NCBI GenBank assembly: GCA_002390825.1
Contig: DGQR01000248.1
Span: 1-9,382, forward strand
Length of the DNA: 9,382 nt
Source: Rhodoferax sp. UBA4409
GTDB lineage: Bacteria > Pseudomonadota > Gammaproteobacteria > Burkholderiales > Burkholderiaceae_C
Direction: 5' to 3'
Shown here: positions 1-7,012 of the stretch, piece by piece
Layout: each line of letters starts with the position of its first letter
Position numbering within the stretch: position 1 is the stretch's first letter
Position numbers and translations under genes: made by a program
Notes under the pieces: generated by a model
Told to the model about the DNA's origin: nothing
The model's input: the letters and a program-made list of their open reading frames with translations, nothing else
Database searches by the model: none

Positions 1-793
1 CGTGGGCGCCGGCGACCTGACCGCCTCTTTGATTGACCCCACCCGCCGGGCCCGAGCGCGGGTGCTGGCCCGCGAGTCGGCTGTCATTTGCGGCGAGCCC
101 TGGGCCACTGCAGCCGTGCGGGCGCTGGATCCGTCGGCCGCCCTCATCTGGCATGTGCGCGAAGGCCAACGCTGCCAGCAAGACCAGGTGTTGCTGGAGA
201 TTGAGGGCAACGCCCAAGCCTTGCTGACAGCTGAGCGCACCGCGCTGAACTTCTTGCAGCTGCTGAGCGCGGTGGCCACCAAAACCGCTACCTTTGTGGA
301 AGCGGTGAACGAAGTGCCCGGTAACCGCGCTGCCATCGTGGACACCCGCAAGACCATTCCCGGCCTGCGCCTGGCGCAGAAATACGCCGTTAAAACGGGT
401 GGCGGTACCAACCACCGCATCGGCCTGCACGACGCAGTGCTCATCAAAGAAAACCACATCGCCGCCGCCGGTGGCGTGACTGCCGCGCTGCAACGTGCCA
501 CCCAGTTCGCCGCCACTGCCAAGTTCATTGAGGTGGAAGTCGAAACGCTGGATCAACTACGCGAGGCGCTGGATTGCGGCGCCAAGATGGTGCTGCTGGA
601 CAACATGACGCTGGCTCAATTGATGCAGGCGGTAGCCATTAACGCCGGCCGCGCGATTCTGGAAGTGTCCGGCGGTGTGAACCTGGATACGGTGCGGGCG
701 ATTGCCTCTACCGGTGTGGACCGCATCTCCATCGGCGCGCTGACCAAAGACGTCAAGGCCACCGATTTCTCCATGCGATTTGAGGACCTGTGA
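1..793 (+). CDS. nadC: Nicotinate-nucleotide pyrophosphorylase (quinolinate phosphoribosyltransferase), 5'-truncated
   Basis: Converts quinolinate and PRPP to nicotinate mononucleotide, CO2 and PPi in cytosolic de novo NAD synthesis. The frame is open from base 2 and ends at TGA 791-793, giving 263 visible codons. Family members have about 285-300 residues, so roughly 20-30 N-terminal residues lie outside the window. The first codon, GTG at 2-4, is an internal valine of the family motif EDxGxGDLT and not a start. Visible type II phosphoribosyltransferase hallmarks (fragment numbering) are LLTAERTALNFLQ in the N-terminal half, DTRKTIPGLR from about 114, the TGGGTNHR loop from about 132, the LIKENH lysine at about 149, EVEVETLDQ, and the acidic LLDNM motif at about 200. 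These contain the basic quinolinate and PRPP ligands known for the family. The stop overlaps the nadA ATG by one base (TGATG), indicating one transcript and translational coupling. Confidence 0.97.
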   Translation, partial: VGAGDLTASLIDPTRRARARVLARESAVICGEPWATAAVRALDPSAALIWHVREGQRCQQDQVLLEIEGNAQALLTAERTALNFLQLLSAVATKTATFVEAVNEVPGNRAAIVDTRKTIPGLRLAQKYAVKTGGGTNHRIGLHDAVLIKENHIAAAGGVTAALQRATQFAATAKFIEVEVETLDQLREALDCGAKMVLLDNMTLAQLMQAVAINAGRAILEVSGGVNLDTVRAIASTGVDRISIGALTKDVKATDFSMRFEDL

Positions 794-1896
794 TGAGCGC
801 CAGTGATGTGATCGACGTGGAGTACGAGCAGCCGGCTTGCTCCACCAAGCATGCTTGGGCCCGCGTGCCTGTGGAGCCCACCCCGATGGAGCGCACCGCG
901 CTCAAAGACAAGATCAAGCAGCTGCTGAAAGATAAGAACGCGGTCATGGTGTCGCACTATTACGTGCACCCTGATTTGCAGGATCTGGCTGAAGAAACCG
1001 GCGGCCTGGTGAGCGATTCGCTTGAGATGGCTCGCTTTGGCCGTGACCACAGCGCGCAGACGCTGGTGGTGTCGGGCGTGAAGTTCATGGGCGAGACCAG
1101 CAAGATTTTGTCGCCCCACAAAACCGTGCTGATGCCCGACCTGGATGCCACCTGCTCGCTGGACCTGGGTTGCCCCATTAGCGAATTCAACGCATTTTGT
1201 GATGCCCACCCCGACCGCACCGTGGTGGTCTACGCCAACACCAGCGCCGCGGTGAAGGCGCGTGCCGATTGGCTGGTGACTAGCAGCTGCGCGCTGGACA
1301 TCGTGAAAGCCCTCAAAGACAAGGGCCAAAAGATTTTGTGGGCGCCTGACAAACACCTGGGTGGCTACATACAGCGCGAAACCGGTGCCGATATGGTGTT
1401 CTGGGAAGGCGCCTGCATCGTGCACGACGAGTTCAAGGCCTTTGAGCTGGAAGCGCTGATCAAAGAGCACCCCCAAGCCAAAGTGCTGGTGCACCCCGAG
1501 TCGCCCCAAGACGTGGTGGCCCTGGCCCACGCCGTGGGCTCGACCAGCGCCATCCTCAAAGCCGCGCAGACGCTGGATGCCGACACTTTCATCGTGGCTA
1601 CTGACAACGGCATGCTGCACAAGCTGCGTACGCTGAACCCTGGCAAGACTTTCATCGAAGCGCCCACCGCTGGCAACAGCGCTACTTGCAAAAGCTGCGC
1701 GCACTGCCCCTGGATGGCCATGAACGGCCTAGCCGGCGTGGCGCGCGTGCTGGAGCATGGACTGAATGAAGTCCATGTGGATCACAAACTGATTGACCGC
1801 GCCCGTTTGCCGATTGACCGCATGCTGGCGTTTACCGCAGCACTGAAGAATGGTCAGCCCGTGGGTGGCTTGATTCCGAATATCGGAGCGGCCTGA
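793..1896 (+). CDS. nadA: Quinolinate synthase A, [4Fe-4S] enzyme
   Basis: Condenses iminoaspartate with dihydroxyacetone phosphate to quinolinate, the substrate of NadC, in the cytosol. I place the start at ATG 793, whose A is the last base of the nadC stop; an in-frame GTG at 790 is an alternative. The protein has 367 residues, slightly longer than E. coli NadA (347), mainly through a longer N-terminus. Motifs (from ATG 793) are VSHYYVHPDLQ near 53; ATCSLDLGCP with Cys121; PDKHLGGY followed by EGACIVHDEF with Cys208; and a C-terminal CxxCxxC at 299, 302 and 305. Relative to E. coli the spacing is conserved with an offset of 8, so Cys121, Cys208 and Cys305 correspond to cluster ligands C113, C200 and C297. 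The first two cysteines of CxxCxxC match the pair reported to be redox-sensitive in E. coli. Adjacency to nadC fits the pathway; no nadB is visible. Confidence 0.97.
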   Translation: MSASDVIDVEYEQPACSTKHAWARVPVEPTPMERTALKDKIKQLLKDKNAVMVSHYYVHPDLQDLAEETGGLVSDSLEMARFGRDHSAQTLVVSGVKFMGETSKILSPHKTVLMPDLDATCSLDLGCPISEFNAFCDAHPDRTVVVYANTSAAVKARADWLVTSSCALDIVKALKDKGQKILWAPDKHLGGYIQRETGADMVFWEGACIVHDEFKAFELEALIKEHPQAKVLVHPESPQDVVALAHAVGSTSAILKAAQTLDADTFIVATDNGMLHKLRTLNPGKTFIEAPTAGNSATCKSCAHCPWMAMNGLAGVARVLEHGLNEVHVDHKLIDRARLPIDRMLAFTAALKNGQPVGGLIPNIGAA

Positions 1897-1914
1897 AGCC
1901 GGGCCTGTAGTGCG

Positions 1915-2319
1915 CTAAAAAGTCACGCCCGACACCAGCACCATGTTGGCGTAGGGCGTGCATTCCCCAGTGCGAATGACCGCACGTGCACGCTGGCAGA
2001 GCGCTTTCAGTTCGGCATGGCTGATGGTTTGGATATCAAATCCGGTACGGTTTGCACACCAGACAGGCAGTGATTTGTCGTCCCCCTGCAAGGCTTCGTG
2101 GGCGATATAGGCGTGCTCCACCTGCAGCTCCGACAAGACTGCGGTCAGCGTTTGGTCCAGCGAGGGGATACCGGGGCACAAGGCCAAGTCAATCCGCTGT
2201 GGGGCGCCTGGGCCTGTCGGAATCGGCAAGCCCGCATCGCCCACAACCACCATGTCACCGTGTCCCATGCTGGCCACCAGCATCGAGATCTCTGCATTCA
2301 ACAACACACTTCGTTTCAT
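1915..2319 (-). CDS. rbsD: D-ribose pyranase
   Basis: Catalyses interconversion of beta-pyranose and beta-furanose forms of D-ribose, supplying the furanose that ribokinase uses; cytosolic and oligomeric in the family. The protein has 134 residues, close to E. coli RbsD (139). The start is ATG at 2319: it places the family N-terminus (MKRSVLLNAEIS) correctly, and it overlaps the rbsK stop in an ATGA arrangement. A TTG four codons upstream would also be open but lengthens the protein beyond the family start. His20 in the GHGD motif matches the catalytic His20 of E. coli RbsD. The C-terminal block with RTGECTPYANM and a final GVTF closely matches the family end, where a conserved Tyr and Asn line the active site. 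No clear Shine-Dalgarno precedes the ATG, so translation probably depends on coupling to rbsK. It is the last gene of the operon and converges on nadA with 18 bp between stops. Confidence 0.95.
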   Translation of the reverse strand: MKRSVLLNAEISMLVASMGHGDMVVVGDAGLPIPTGPGAPQRIDLALCPGIPSLDQTLTAVLSELQVEHAYIAHEALQGDDKSLPVWCANRTGFDIQTISHAELKALCQRARAVIRTGECTPYANMVLVSGVTF

Positions 2320-3275
2320 AAATTTTGCCAATGGGGCGCAGTCAAAGCGACCTCGGTTTGAGCCCGGCTAGGGATGGATGTTTGCGCGCCCGCGGTTTGT
2401 ACACACAAACTGGCCGCAGTCATGCCCTGGTGCACGCAATCCGCAAATGGCAGACCCCTGGCCCACGCGGCCACCAAGGCGCCCAAAAATGTATCGCCTG
2501 CTGCGGTGGTGTCGACCACGTCGACCCGGGCTGCGGGGTGGTAGGTCACCGCGTCACCGTCCGCAGCGATTGCGCCTGCGCCGCCCAAGGTCAGCACCAC
2601 ACGGCGGATACCCCACTGCTGAAAATGCCGAATGGCTTGCACTGCGGCATCGTGGCTGGCACCTACATCCAGCCCACACAAGGCGAGCGCCTCGCTCTCG
2701 TTGAGTACCAGCAGGTCCACTAGCGCCCACAAGGCTCCAGGCACCGCTTCTGGCACGGGCGAGGGATTCAGCACCACCAGGCAACCGCTGGCCCGCGCCC
2801 ATTGGGCGGCCTTGAGAACCTCCTGCACCGGCGACTCGAGCTGCAGCACCAAGGCATAAGCGCCACGCAAGACAGGCGCAAGGCCCGTGGCATTCCAGCG
2901 GAACGCCTGGTTGGCGCCACCCGCCACCACAATGCGGTTCTGCCCTGAGGCCTCCACCAGCACCATCGCTACGCCAGTGGGCTGGTGTGGGTTGGTCTCC
3001 ACTGCCAGGGTATCGATGCCGTCGGCTTGCAAACTGTCCAGTAGCGCGAGCCCGTGGGCATCGGCGCCTACGCTGCCGACCATGCGCACACGGGCGCCTT
3101 GCCGGGCACACGCCACGGCTTGGTTGGCGCCCTTGCCCCCGGGTGAGTAGCGCAGCGCATGGGCCATGACGGTTTCACCGGCCACAGGTGCGTCGCTCAC
3201 ATCGACACACATGTCCATGTTCAGGCTCCCGAGGCAGACGACGATCGGGGGCTCACTTTGCATATCGACCTGCAT
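2316..3275 (-). CDS. rbsK: Ribokinase (PfkB family)
   Basis: Phosphorylates D-ribose to ribose 5-phosphate with ATP, feeding the pentose phosphate pathway and nucleotide synthesis. The protein has 319 residues against 309 in E. coli. The PfkB fold is clear: N-terminal strand VVCLGSLNMD near 12-21, sugar-binding GGKGANQAVA at 46-55, LQLESP, NPSPVPE, LNESEA, and the C-terminal signature VDTTAAGDTF, where Asp261 is the predicted catalytic base next to the anion hole. The start at ATG 3275 shares one base with the rbsR stop (TAATG) and has a good Shine-Dalgarno (AAGGTGG) inside the last rbsR codons. A second in-frame ATG at 3263 is preceded by a weaker AGGT and cannot be excluded. The stop overlaps rbsD by four bases. 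Other PfkB sugar kinases are possible on sequence alone, but position between rbsR and rbsD makes ribose the natural substrate. Confidence 0.95.
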   Translation of the reverse strand: MQVDMQSEPPIVVCLGSLNMDMCVDVSDAPVAGETVMAHALRYSPGGKGANQAVACARQGARVRMVGSVGADAHGLALLDSLQADGIDTLAVETNPHQPTGVAMVLVEASGQNRIVVAGGANQAFRWNATGLAPVLRGAYALVLQLESPVQEVLKAAQWARASGCLVVLNPSPVPEAVPGALWALVDLLVLNESEALALCGLDVGASHDAAVQAIRHFQQWGIRRVVLTLGGAGAIAADGDAVTYHPAARVDVVDTTAAGDTFLGALVAAWARGLPFADCVHQGMTAASLCVQTAGAQTSIPSRAQTEVALTAPHWQNL

Positions 3276-4300
3276 TACGCCACCTTCTGCGGGGTGCGCG
3301 GTGCCGGCCCGGACGATGCTCGCACCACCAGAGTTGGCTGCAACAAAACTTGCCGCGATTGCTCCCGTTTGCTTTGGATGCGCTCGAGCAGCATGTCCAC
3401 CGCCATGACACCCATGCGGTGCTTGGGTTGCACGACGGTGGTGAGGGCGGGGCTGGTGAAATGGGCCAACTCGATATCGTCGAAGCCGACCAGAGACATA
3501 TCTTGTGGAATACGGACGCCGGCTTCATGCGCGGCACTCAGGGCACCAATGCCCATCAGGTCGTTACACACGAACACGGCGGTGGGTTTTAGCGGGGACT
3601 GGAGCACCTGTTTCATGGTGTCACATCCGCCTTGGCTGGTGAAGTCGCTGTGCCAGACCAGCTGATCGGCGTCTGCTGCAGCGCCGGCTTTGGCAAGCGC
3701 ATTGCGCCAGCCTTGAATACGCTGTGCGCTGGAGTTCAGGTCCTCAGGACCCGCGATACACGCAATCCGCGTATGCCCTAGGGCCAGCAGGTGTTCAGTG
3801 GCCAGCATGGCGCCTTGCATGTGCGCAGTTTCGACCAGGTCGCATTGCACATGGCTGATTTCGCGGTCAAGCAGCACGGCCGGGATCGTCAGCCCTTGTA
3901 CCAAAGCCAGCAACTCGCTGTCGTTGCCGGTGGAGATGATGATGAGCCCGTCGATCCGCTTCTCGCTCAGCACTTGCAGATACACGCTTTGGCGGTGTGG
4001 CTCGTCATCGGTGTTGCACAGAATCAGGGTGTAGCCTGCACCAAAACAATGGTCCTCCACACTGCGCACAATTTCTGCAAAGTAGGGGTTGGTGCAGTTG
4101 GGAATCAACATGCCCAGTGTTTTGGTGGAGTTGCTTTTCAGGCTGCGGGCCACGGCGCTGGGCACATAGCCCAAATTGCGGATGGCTTCTTCCACCTGCT
4201 TGCGTGCGGACTCGCTGACAAAGCGGGTGCCATTCACCACATGCGAAACGGTGCTGATGGACACGTTGGCCCTGCGGGCCACGTCTTTGATGGACGACAT
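3275..4300 (-). CDS. rbsR: LacI-family transcriptional repressor, RbsR-like
   Basis: Predicted ribose-responsive repressor of this operon. It has 341 residues with LacI architecture: an N-terminal helix-turn-helix (IKDVARRANVSISTVSHVVN, residues about 4-23), a hinge helix with PSAVARSLK near 47-55 including the minor-groove leucine, and then a periplasmic-binding-protein-like effector and dimer domain (GMLIPNCTNPYFAE, RIDGLIII, LGHTRIACIAGP, AVFVCNDLMGIGAL, LVGFDDIELAHFTSPALTTVVQP). The recognition helix TVSHV and the hinge are the same as in E. coli PurR and nearly the same as in RbsR. This predicts operators of the GCAAACGTTTGC type, exactly what lies upstream of rbsB. The gene is inside the operon, 15 bp after rbsC and overlapping rbsK, so it is presumably autoregulated. 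No good Shine-Dalgarno is visible. The effector (ribose or a phosphate) is inferred from context, not read from the sequence. Confidence 0.92.
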   Translation of the reverse strand: MSSIKDVARRANVSISTVSHVVNGTRFVSESARKQVEEAIRNLGYVPSAVARSLKSNSTKTLGMLIPNCTNPYFAEIVRSVEDHCFGAGYTLILCNTDDEPHRQSVYLQVLSEKRIDGLIIISTGNDSELLALVQGLTIPAVLLDREISHVQCDLVETAHMQGAMLATEHLLALGHTRIACIAGPEDLNSSAQRIQGWRNALAKAGAAADADQLVWHSDFTSQGGCDTMKQVLQSPLKPTAVFVCNDLMGIGALSAAHEAGVRIPQDMSLVGFDDIELAHFTSPALTTVVQPKHRMGVMAVDMLLERIQSKREQSRQVLLQPTLVVRASSGPAPRTPQKVA

Positions 4301-4313
4301 GGTGGTGGGCTTG

Positions 4314-4328
4314 CTCTAGTGGCTAGAG
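4314..4328 (-). repeat. Short inverted repeat at the rbsC stop / rbsR leader
   Basis: CTCTAG (4314-4319) and CTAGAG (4323-4328) are perfect inverted copies around TGG. The repeat includes the rbsC stop codon and could form a 6-bp hairpin in the mRNA about 13 bases before the rbsR ATG. Its function is unknown, and it may be coincidence. Confidence 0.45.
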
Positions 4329-5290
4329 GAACGGCGCTGACGTAGCGTGTCAATAATAACGGCCACCACAATGACGCAGCCTGTCACGATGCGCTTGCTG
4401 GGGTCGCTGACACCCACCTGCGCCAGACCGGCTTCCAGCACCGCAATGATGAGTACGCCAAACAAGGTGCTGATCACCGAGCCGCGCCCGCCCATCAGGC
4501 TGGTGCCGCCGATCACCACCGACGCTATCACTTGCAGCTCAATGCCCGAGCCGGCGTTCGGGTCCGCCGCCTCCAGGCGAGCGGCTTGCATCAGCCCGGC
4601 CAAGCCGGCCAACACACCGGTCATGGCAAACACGGCCACCCGGATCGGGCTGGGGTTAATGCCTGCCAAGCGCATAGCCTCTTCATTCGTGCCAATACCG
4701 ACCACATAGCGGCCAAACACGGTGCGCGACAACACCACTTGCGCCACGATGACGAGTGCAATCGCAATAAAAAACGCGGCAGAGACACCGGCCACCCAGG
4801 GCTTTGCCAGCTCGGAGATGGCGCCGCCCACATACTGGGTGCGCGAGTCTGTCATCACATAGGCGCCGCCGCGTACGGCTTCGAGCATGCCCAAGGAAAC
4901 GATAAACGACGGCAAGCGCCACGCCACCGAGATCAGCCCAGTGACCGCGCCGCAGGTCAGCCCGACCAGCAAGCCCAATGCAGACGCCGGCAAGGGGCCC
5001 CAGTGCCACACCAGAATGGCGTTGGCGGTGGCCGCTGCGGACAGCGCCAGCACCGAGCCCACAGACAAATCGATGCCGGCAATGATCAACACAAACGTCA
5101 TGCCGATGGACATTACCAACAGGGCCGGAATCTCGTTGGCAATCGCCACAAAAGTGGCCTTGCTCCAGAAATAGTCACTCAGGGTGGAGAACAAAATCAC
5201 CATGCCGATCAGCACGGCACACAGGCCCAGGTAGGTGCCCATGGCGCTGCGCGAAGTCGCAGTGTTTGGAGGAGTGGAGGCGGTTGTCAT
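4316..5290 (-). CDS. rbsC: Ribose ABC transporter permease
   Basis: Inner-membrane permease of the ribose importer; a dimer should form the channel between RbsB and RbsA. It has 324 residues (E. coli 321) and about eight or more hydrophobic segments, for example near 19-38, 50-72, 76-95, 102-122, 170-187, 216-236, 252-262 and 272-290. Family motifs are MSIGMTFVLIIAGIDLSVGS (60-79), RTVFGRYVVGIGTNEEAMRLAGI (189-211), which contains the cytoplasmic coupling helix to the ATPase, and VIGGTSLMGGRGS (259-271). The start at ATG 5290 gives a polar 15-residue cytoplasmic N-terminus. The ATG is not preceded by a Shine-Dalgarno; instead the 36-nt gap after rbsA is very C-rich in the mRNA. An internal ATG at codon 17 is an alternative but also lacks one. 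Other pentose or hexose permeases of this family look similar, and the ribose assignment rests on context. Confidence 0.95.
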   Translation of the reverse strand: MTTASTPPNTATSRSAMGTYLGLCAVLIGMVILFSTLSDYFWSKATFVAIANEIPALLVMSIGMTFVLIIAGIDLSVGSVLALSAAATANAILVWHWGPLPASALGLLVGLTCGAVTGLISVAWRLPSFIVSLGMLEAVRGGAYVMTDSRTQYVGGAISELAKPWVAGVSAAFFIAIALVIVAQVVLSRTVFGRYVVGIGTNEEAMRLAGINPSPIRVAVFAMTGVLAGLAGLMQAARLEAADPNAGSGIELQVIASVVIGGTSLMGGRGSVISTLFGVLIIAVLEAGLAQVGVSDPSKRIVTGCVIVVAVIIDTLRQRRSSSH

Positions 5291-5326
5291 ATCGTGAGGG
5301 GGTAGGGGGTGAGAGGTTGGCGCTCT

Positions 5327-6904
5327 TTAGGCGCAGGCAGCGGCTTCTGGGGTATCTGCGCCGGTCTCGCTGAAGGCAGCGTCGAGCAGCGACTTCTCGC
5401 TCCATTGGCCGCGCTCCAGCACGGTGACCAAGCGCCCATGGCTCATGACGCCGATGCGGTCGCACATCTGCATCAGCTCCCGCAAATCGCTGGAGACCAT
5501 CAGCACCGCTTTCTGGGCCTGGGTCATGGCTTCGATTTCCGCGTAAATGTCTGCGCGTGCGCCCACATCCACGCCGCGGGTGGGTTCGTCCAGCAAAAGC
5601 ACTTCGCAATTCTTGTGCAGCCAGCGCGCAAAAATGACTTTTTGCTGGTTCCCGCCGCTCAAGGTGCCCACCGCTTGGTCCACCGAATGGCTGCGCACCC
5701 GCAGGCGCTTCACCATGTCCGAGGCCAGGGTGCGCTCCTTCCACAGGTGCAGCCACCCCCGGCGGGACACGGTGTTCAATGCCCCTAGCGAGGTATTGAC
5801 CGCAATTGACTGTGTGAGCAACAGGCCCTGCGATTTGCGGTCTTCCGTCACCAAGCCAATGCCGGCCGCAATAGCCGCCTGCGGCGATCGCCAGCCGGGC
5901 GCCCGCACTTGGAGGGCCGGCCGATGGGGATTGGCAGCCAAGGTGATGTCACCCGTGTCCGCGCGGTCTGCTCCAAAGAGCAGGCGCACCAGCTCGGTCC
6001 GGCCACTGCCTACCAAACCGGCCAGGCCAAACACCTCGCCCGCGTGCAGATCCAGGCTGACCGACTTCACGGCCGTGCCGCGCCCCAGTCCTTGGGCCTT
6101 GAGCAAACACGGCCCCTGGGGGCGCCGTGGCTTTTGCATGTCCTGCTCCACAGCCCGCCCCACCATAAGGGCGATGATGTCGTCTTCGGTTGCCTCGTGC
6201 ATGGGGCAGGTTTTGACCAGCACCCCATCGCGCAACACCGCCAGGGTGTCGGCAATTTTGCGCAACTCTTCCAGACGGTGCGATACATAAATAATGGCCA
6301 CGCCCTGCGCCTTGAGGCGTTCAATTTGGGCAAACAAGTGCTGGGTTTCCCGCGGCGTCAGCATGGCCGTGGGTTCATCCAGAATCAGAATCTTGGTGCC
6401 GTCCTGGAGGTTGCGGGCAATCTCCACCATTTGTTGCTGGCCGATACCCAGCTCGGAGACCAAGCAGTCGGGCGCAATGCCCTGAATACCAATTTTTGCC
6501 AGCTGCTGGCTGGCCGCTTGGTGCAGTGCTTTGCGGTCAATCCAGTGGGCGCACCAGCGCCCGCGGTTCGGCAAGGCGTCGATCAACAGGTTTTCTGCCA
6601 CTGTCAGCGTGGAGACCAGACTCAGCTCCTGCATCACCATGCGCACGCCTGCGGCTTCGGCCTCACGGCGATTTTTGGGTGCGAAGCGGTGGCCAGCCAA
6701 GTGCATCGTGCCCTCGGTGGCATCGACCAGACCCGCCACGATTTTGGACATGGTGCTCTTGCCCGCACCGTTTTCTCCGGTCAGCGCCAACACCTCTCCG
6801 GGACGCAAGCTCAGGCTCACCCCGCTGAGCACATTGCTCGCATAGCGCTTGGTGATGCCCTCCACCGTGAAGATGGGAGCGCCTTGTAGTCCGGGGGCTG
6901 TCAT
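5327..6904 (-). CDS. rbsA: Ribose ABC transporter, double ATP-binding subunit
   Basis: Cytoplasmic ATPase energising the ribose importer, with two ABC cassettes fused in one chain of 525 residues (E. coli RbsA 501). Cassette 1 has Walker A GENGAGKST at 43-51, Q-loop Q92, signature LGIGQQQ at 152-158, Walker B ILILDEPT at 172-179 and H-loop His209. Cassette 2 has a degenerate Walker A (GLVGSGRTE, about 296-304, lacking the GKS/T), signature LSGGNQQK at 415-422, Walker B with Asp439-Glu440 (LLLDEPTRGVD), and SSD instead of the H-loop histidine. This asymmetry is normal for the RbsA/XylG/MglA group. I chose ATG 6904, with AAGG seven bases upstream. The open frame continues upstream to 7000, but that extension is encoded by the rbsB-rbsA hairpin region and has no family similarity. 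It lies 108 bp after rbsB and 36 bp before rbsC. Confidence 0.95.
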   Translation of the reverse strand: MTAPGLQGAPIFTVEGITKRYASNVLSGVSLSLRPGEVLALTGENGAGKSTMSKIVAGLVDATEGTMHLAGHRFAPKNRREAEAAGVRMVMQELSLVSTLTVAENLLIDALPNRGRWCAHWIDRKALHQAASQQLAKIGIQGIAPDCLVSELGIGQQQMVEIARNLQDGTKILILDEPTAMLTPRETQHLFAQIERLKAQGVAIIYVSHRLEELRKIADTLAVLRDGVLVKTCPMHEATEDDIIALMVGRAVEQDMQKPRRPQGPCLLKAQGLGRGTAVKSVSLDLHAGEVFGLAGLVGSGRTELVRLLFGADRADTGDITLAANPHRPALQVRAPGWRSPQAAIAAGIGLVTEDRKSQGLLLTQSIAVNTSLGALNTVSRRGWLHLWKERTLASDMVKRLRVRSHSVDQAVGTLSGGNQQKVIFARWLHKNCEVLLLDEPTRGVDVGARADIYAEIEAMTQAQKAVLMVSSDLRELMQMCDRIGVMSHGRLVTVLERGQWSEKSLLDAAFSETGADTPEAAACA

Positions 6905-6951
6905 GGCTGTGCCTTGCTGAAATGGGAGGTATTTAAAGTGTGACGATTGAT

Positions 6952-6989
6952 CCCCGATCGGCCAGCGCCTTGGCGCGTGCCGATCGGGG
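6952..6989 (-). other. Strong intercistronic stem-loop between rbsB and rbsA
   Basis: CCCCGATCGGC (6952-6962) and GCCGATCGGGG (6979-6989) form a perfect 11-bp stem. The 16-base interior holds a further GCGCC/GGCGC pairing (6965-6969 with 6972-6976), so the whole 38 nt can fold into one long hairpin with a 2x2 internal loop. In the operon mRNA it sits between the rbsB stop and the rbsA ribosome binding site. No U-run follows it, so it does not look like an intrinsic terminator. A role in protecting the rbsB message 3' end, or in lowering downstream expression, is the usual explanation for such structures. Confidence 0.85.
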
Positions 6990-6992
6990 TGT

Positions 6993-7005
6993 GCCCTCAA
7001 AGGGC
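6993..7005 (-). other. Small stem-loop directly after the rbsB stop
   Basis: GCCCT (6993-6997) and AGGGC (7001-7005) form a perfect 5-bp stem with a three-base loop, eight bases past the rbsB stop codon (TAA, 7013-7015 on the minus strand). It stands immediately before the larger 38-nt stem-loop in the mRNA, giving two hairpins in tandem. Confidence 0.6.
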
Positions 7006-7012
7006 CGTCAAT

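Noticed and set aside
616..1704. Long minus-strand open frame (362 codons) opposite nadC and nadA
   Set aside because: It lies entirely opposite two confidently identified genes, has low-complexity His/Gly/Arg-rich composition typical of antisense of GC-rich codons, and shows no recognisable domain.
2320..2331. TTG start for rbsD at 2331
   Set aside because: ATG at 2319 matches the RbsD family start and forms the usual ATGA overlap with rbsK; the TTG would add four residues without support.
5085..5100. Possible internal RbsR half-site (ACAAACGTCA) inside rbsC
   Set aside because: Only one half matches and it is not palindromic; a 6-7 base match in 9 kb is expected by chance.
4532..5305. Plus-strand open frame of 257 codons opposite rbsC
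   Set aside because: Shadow of the permease gene; the product is His/Gln/Arg-rich and without motifs, while the minus strand gives a complete RbsC.
6952..6989. Reading the rbsB-rbsA hairpin as an intrinsic terminator
   Set aside because: In the operon direction the stem is followed by ATCAATCGTC, not a T-run, and the downstream genes are part of the same functional unit.
6905..7000. N-terminal extension of rbsA up to 7000
   Set aside because: The extension is translated from the hairpin region, has no similarity to the family N-terminus, and the ATG at 6904 has AAGG at normal spacing.
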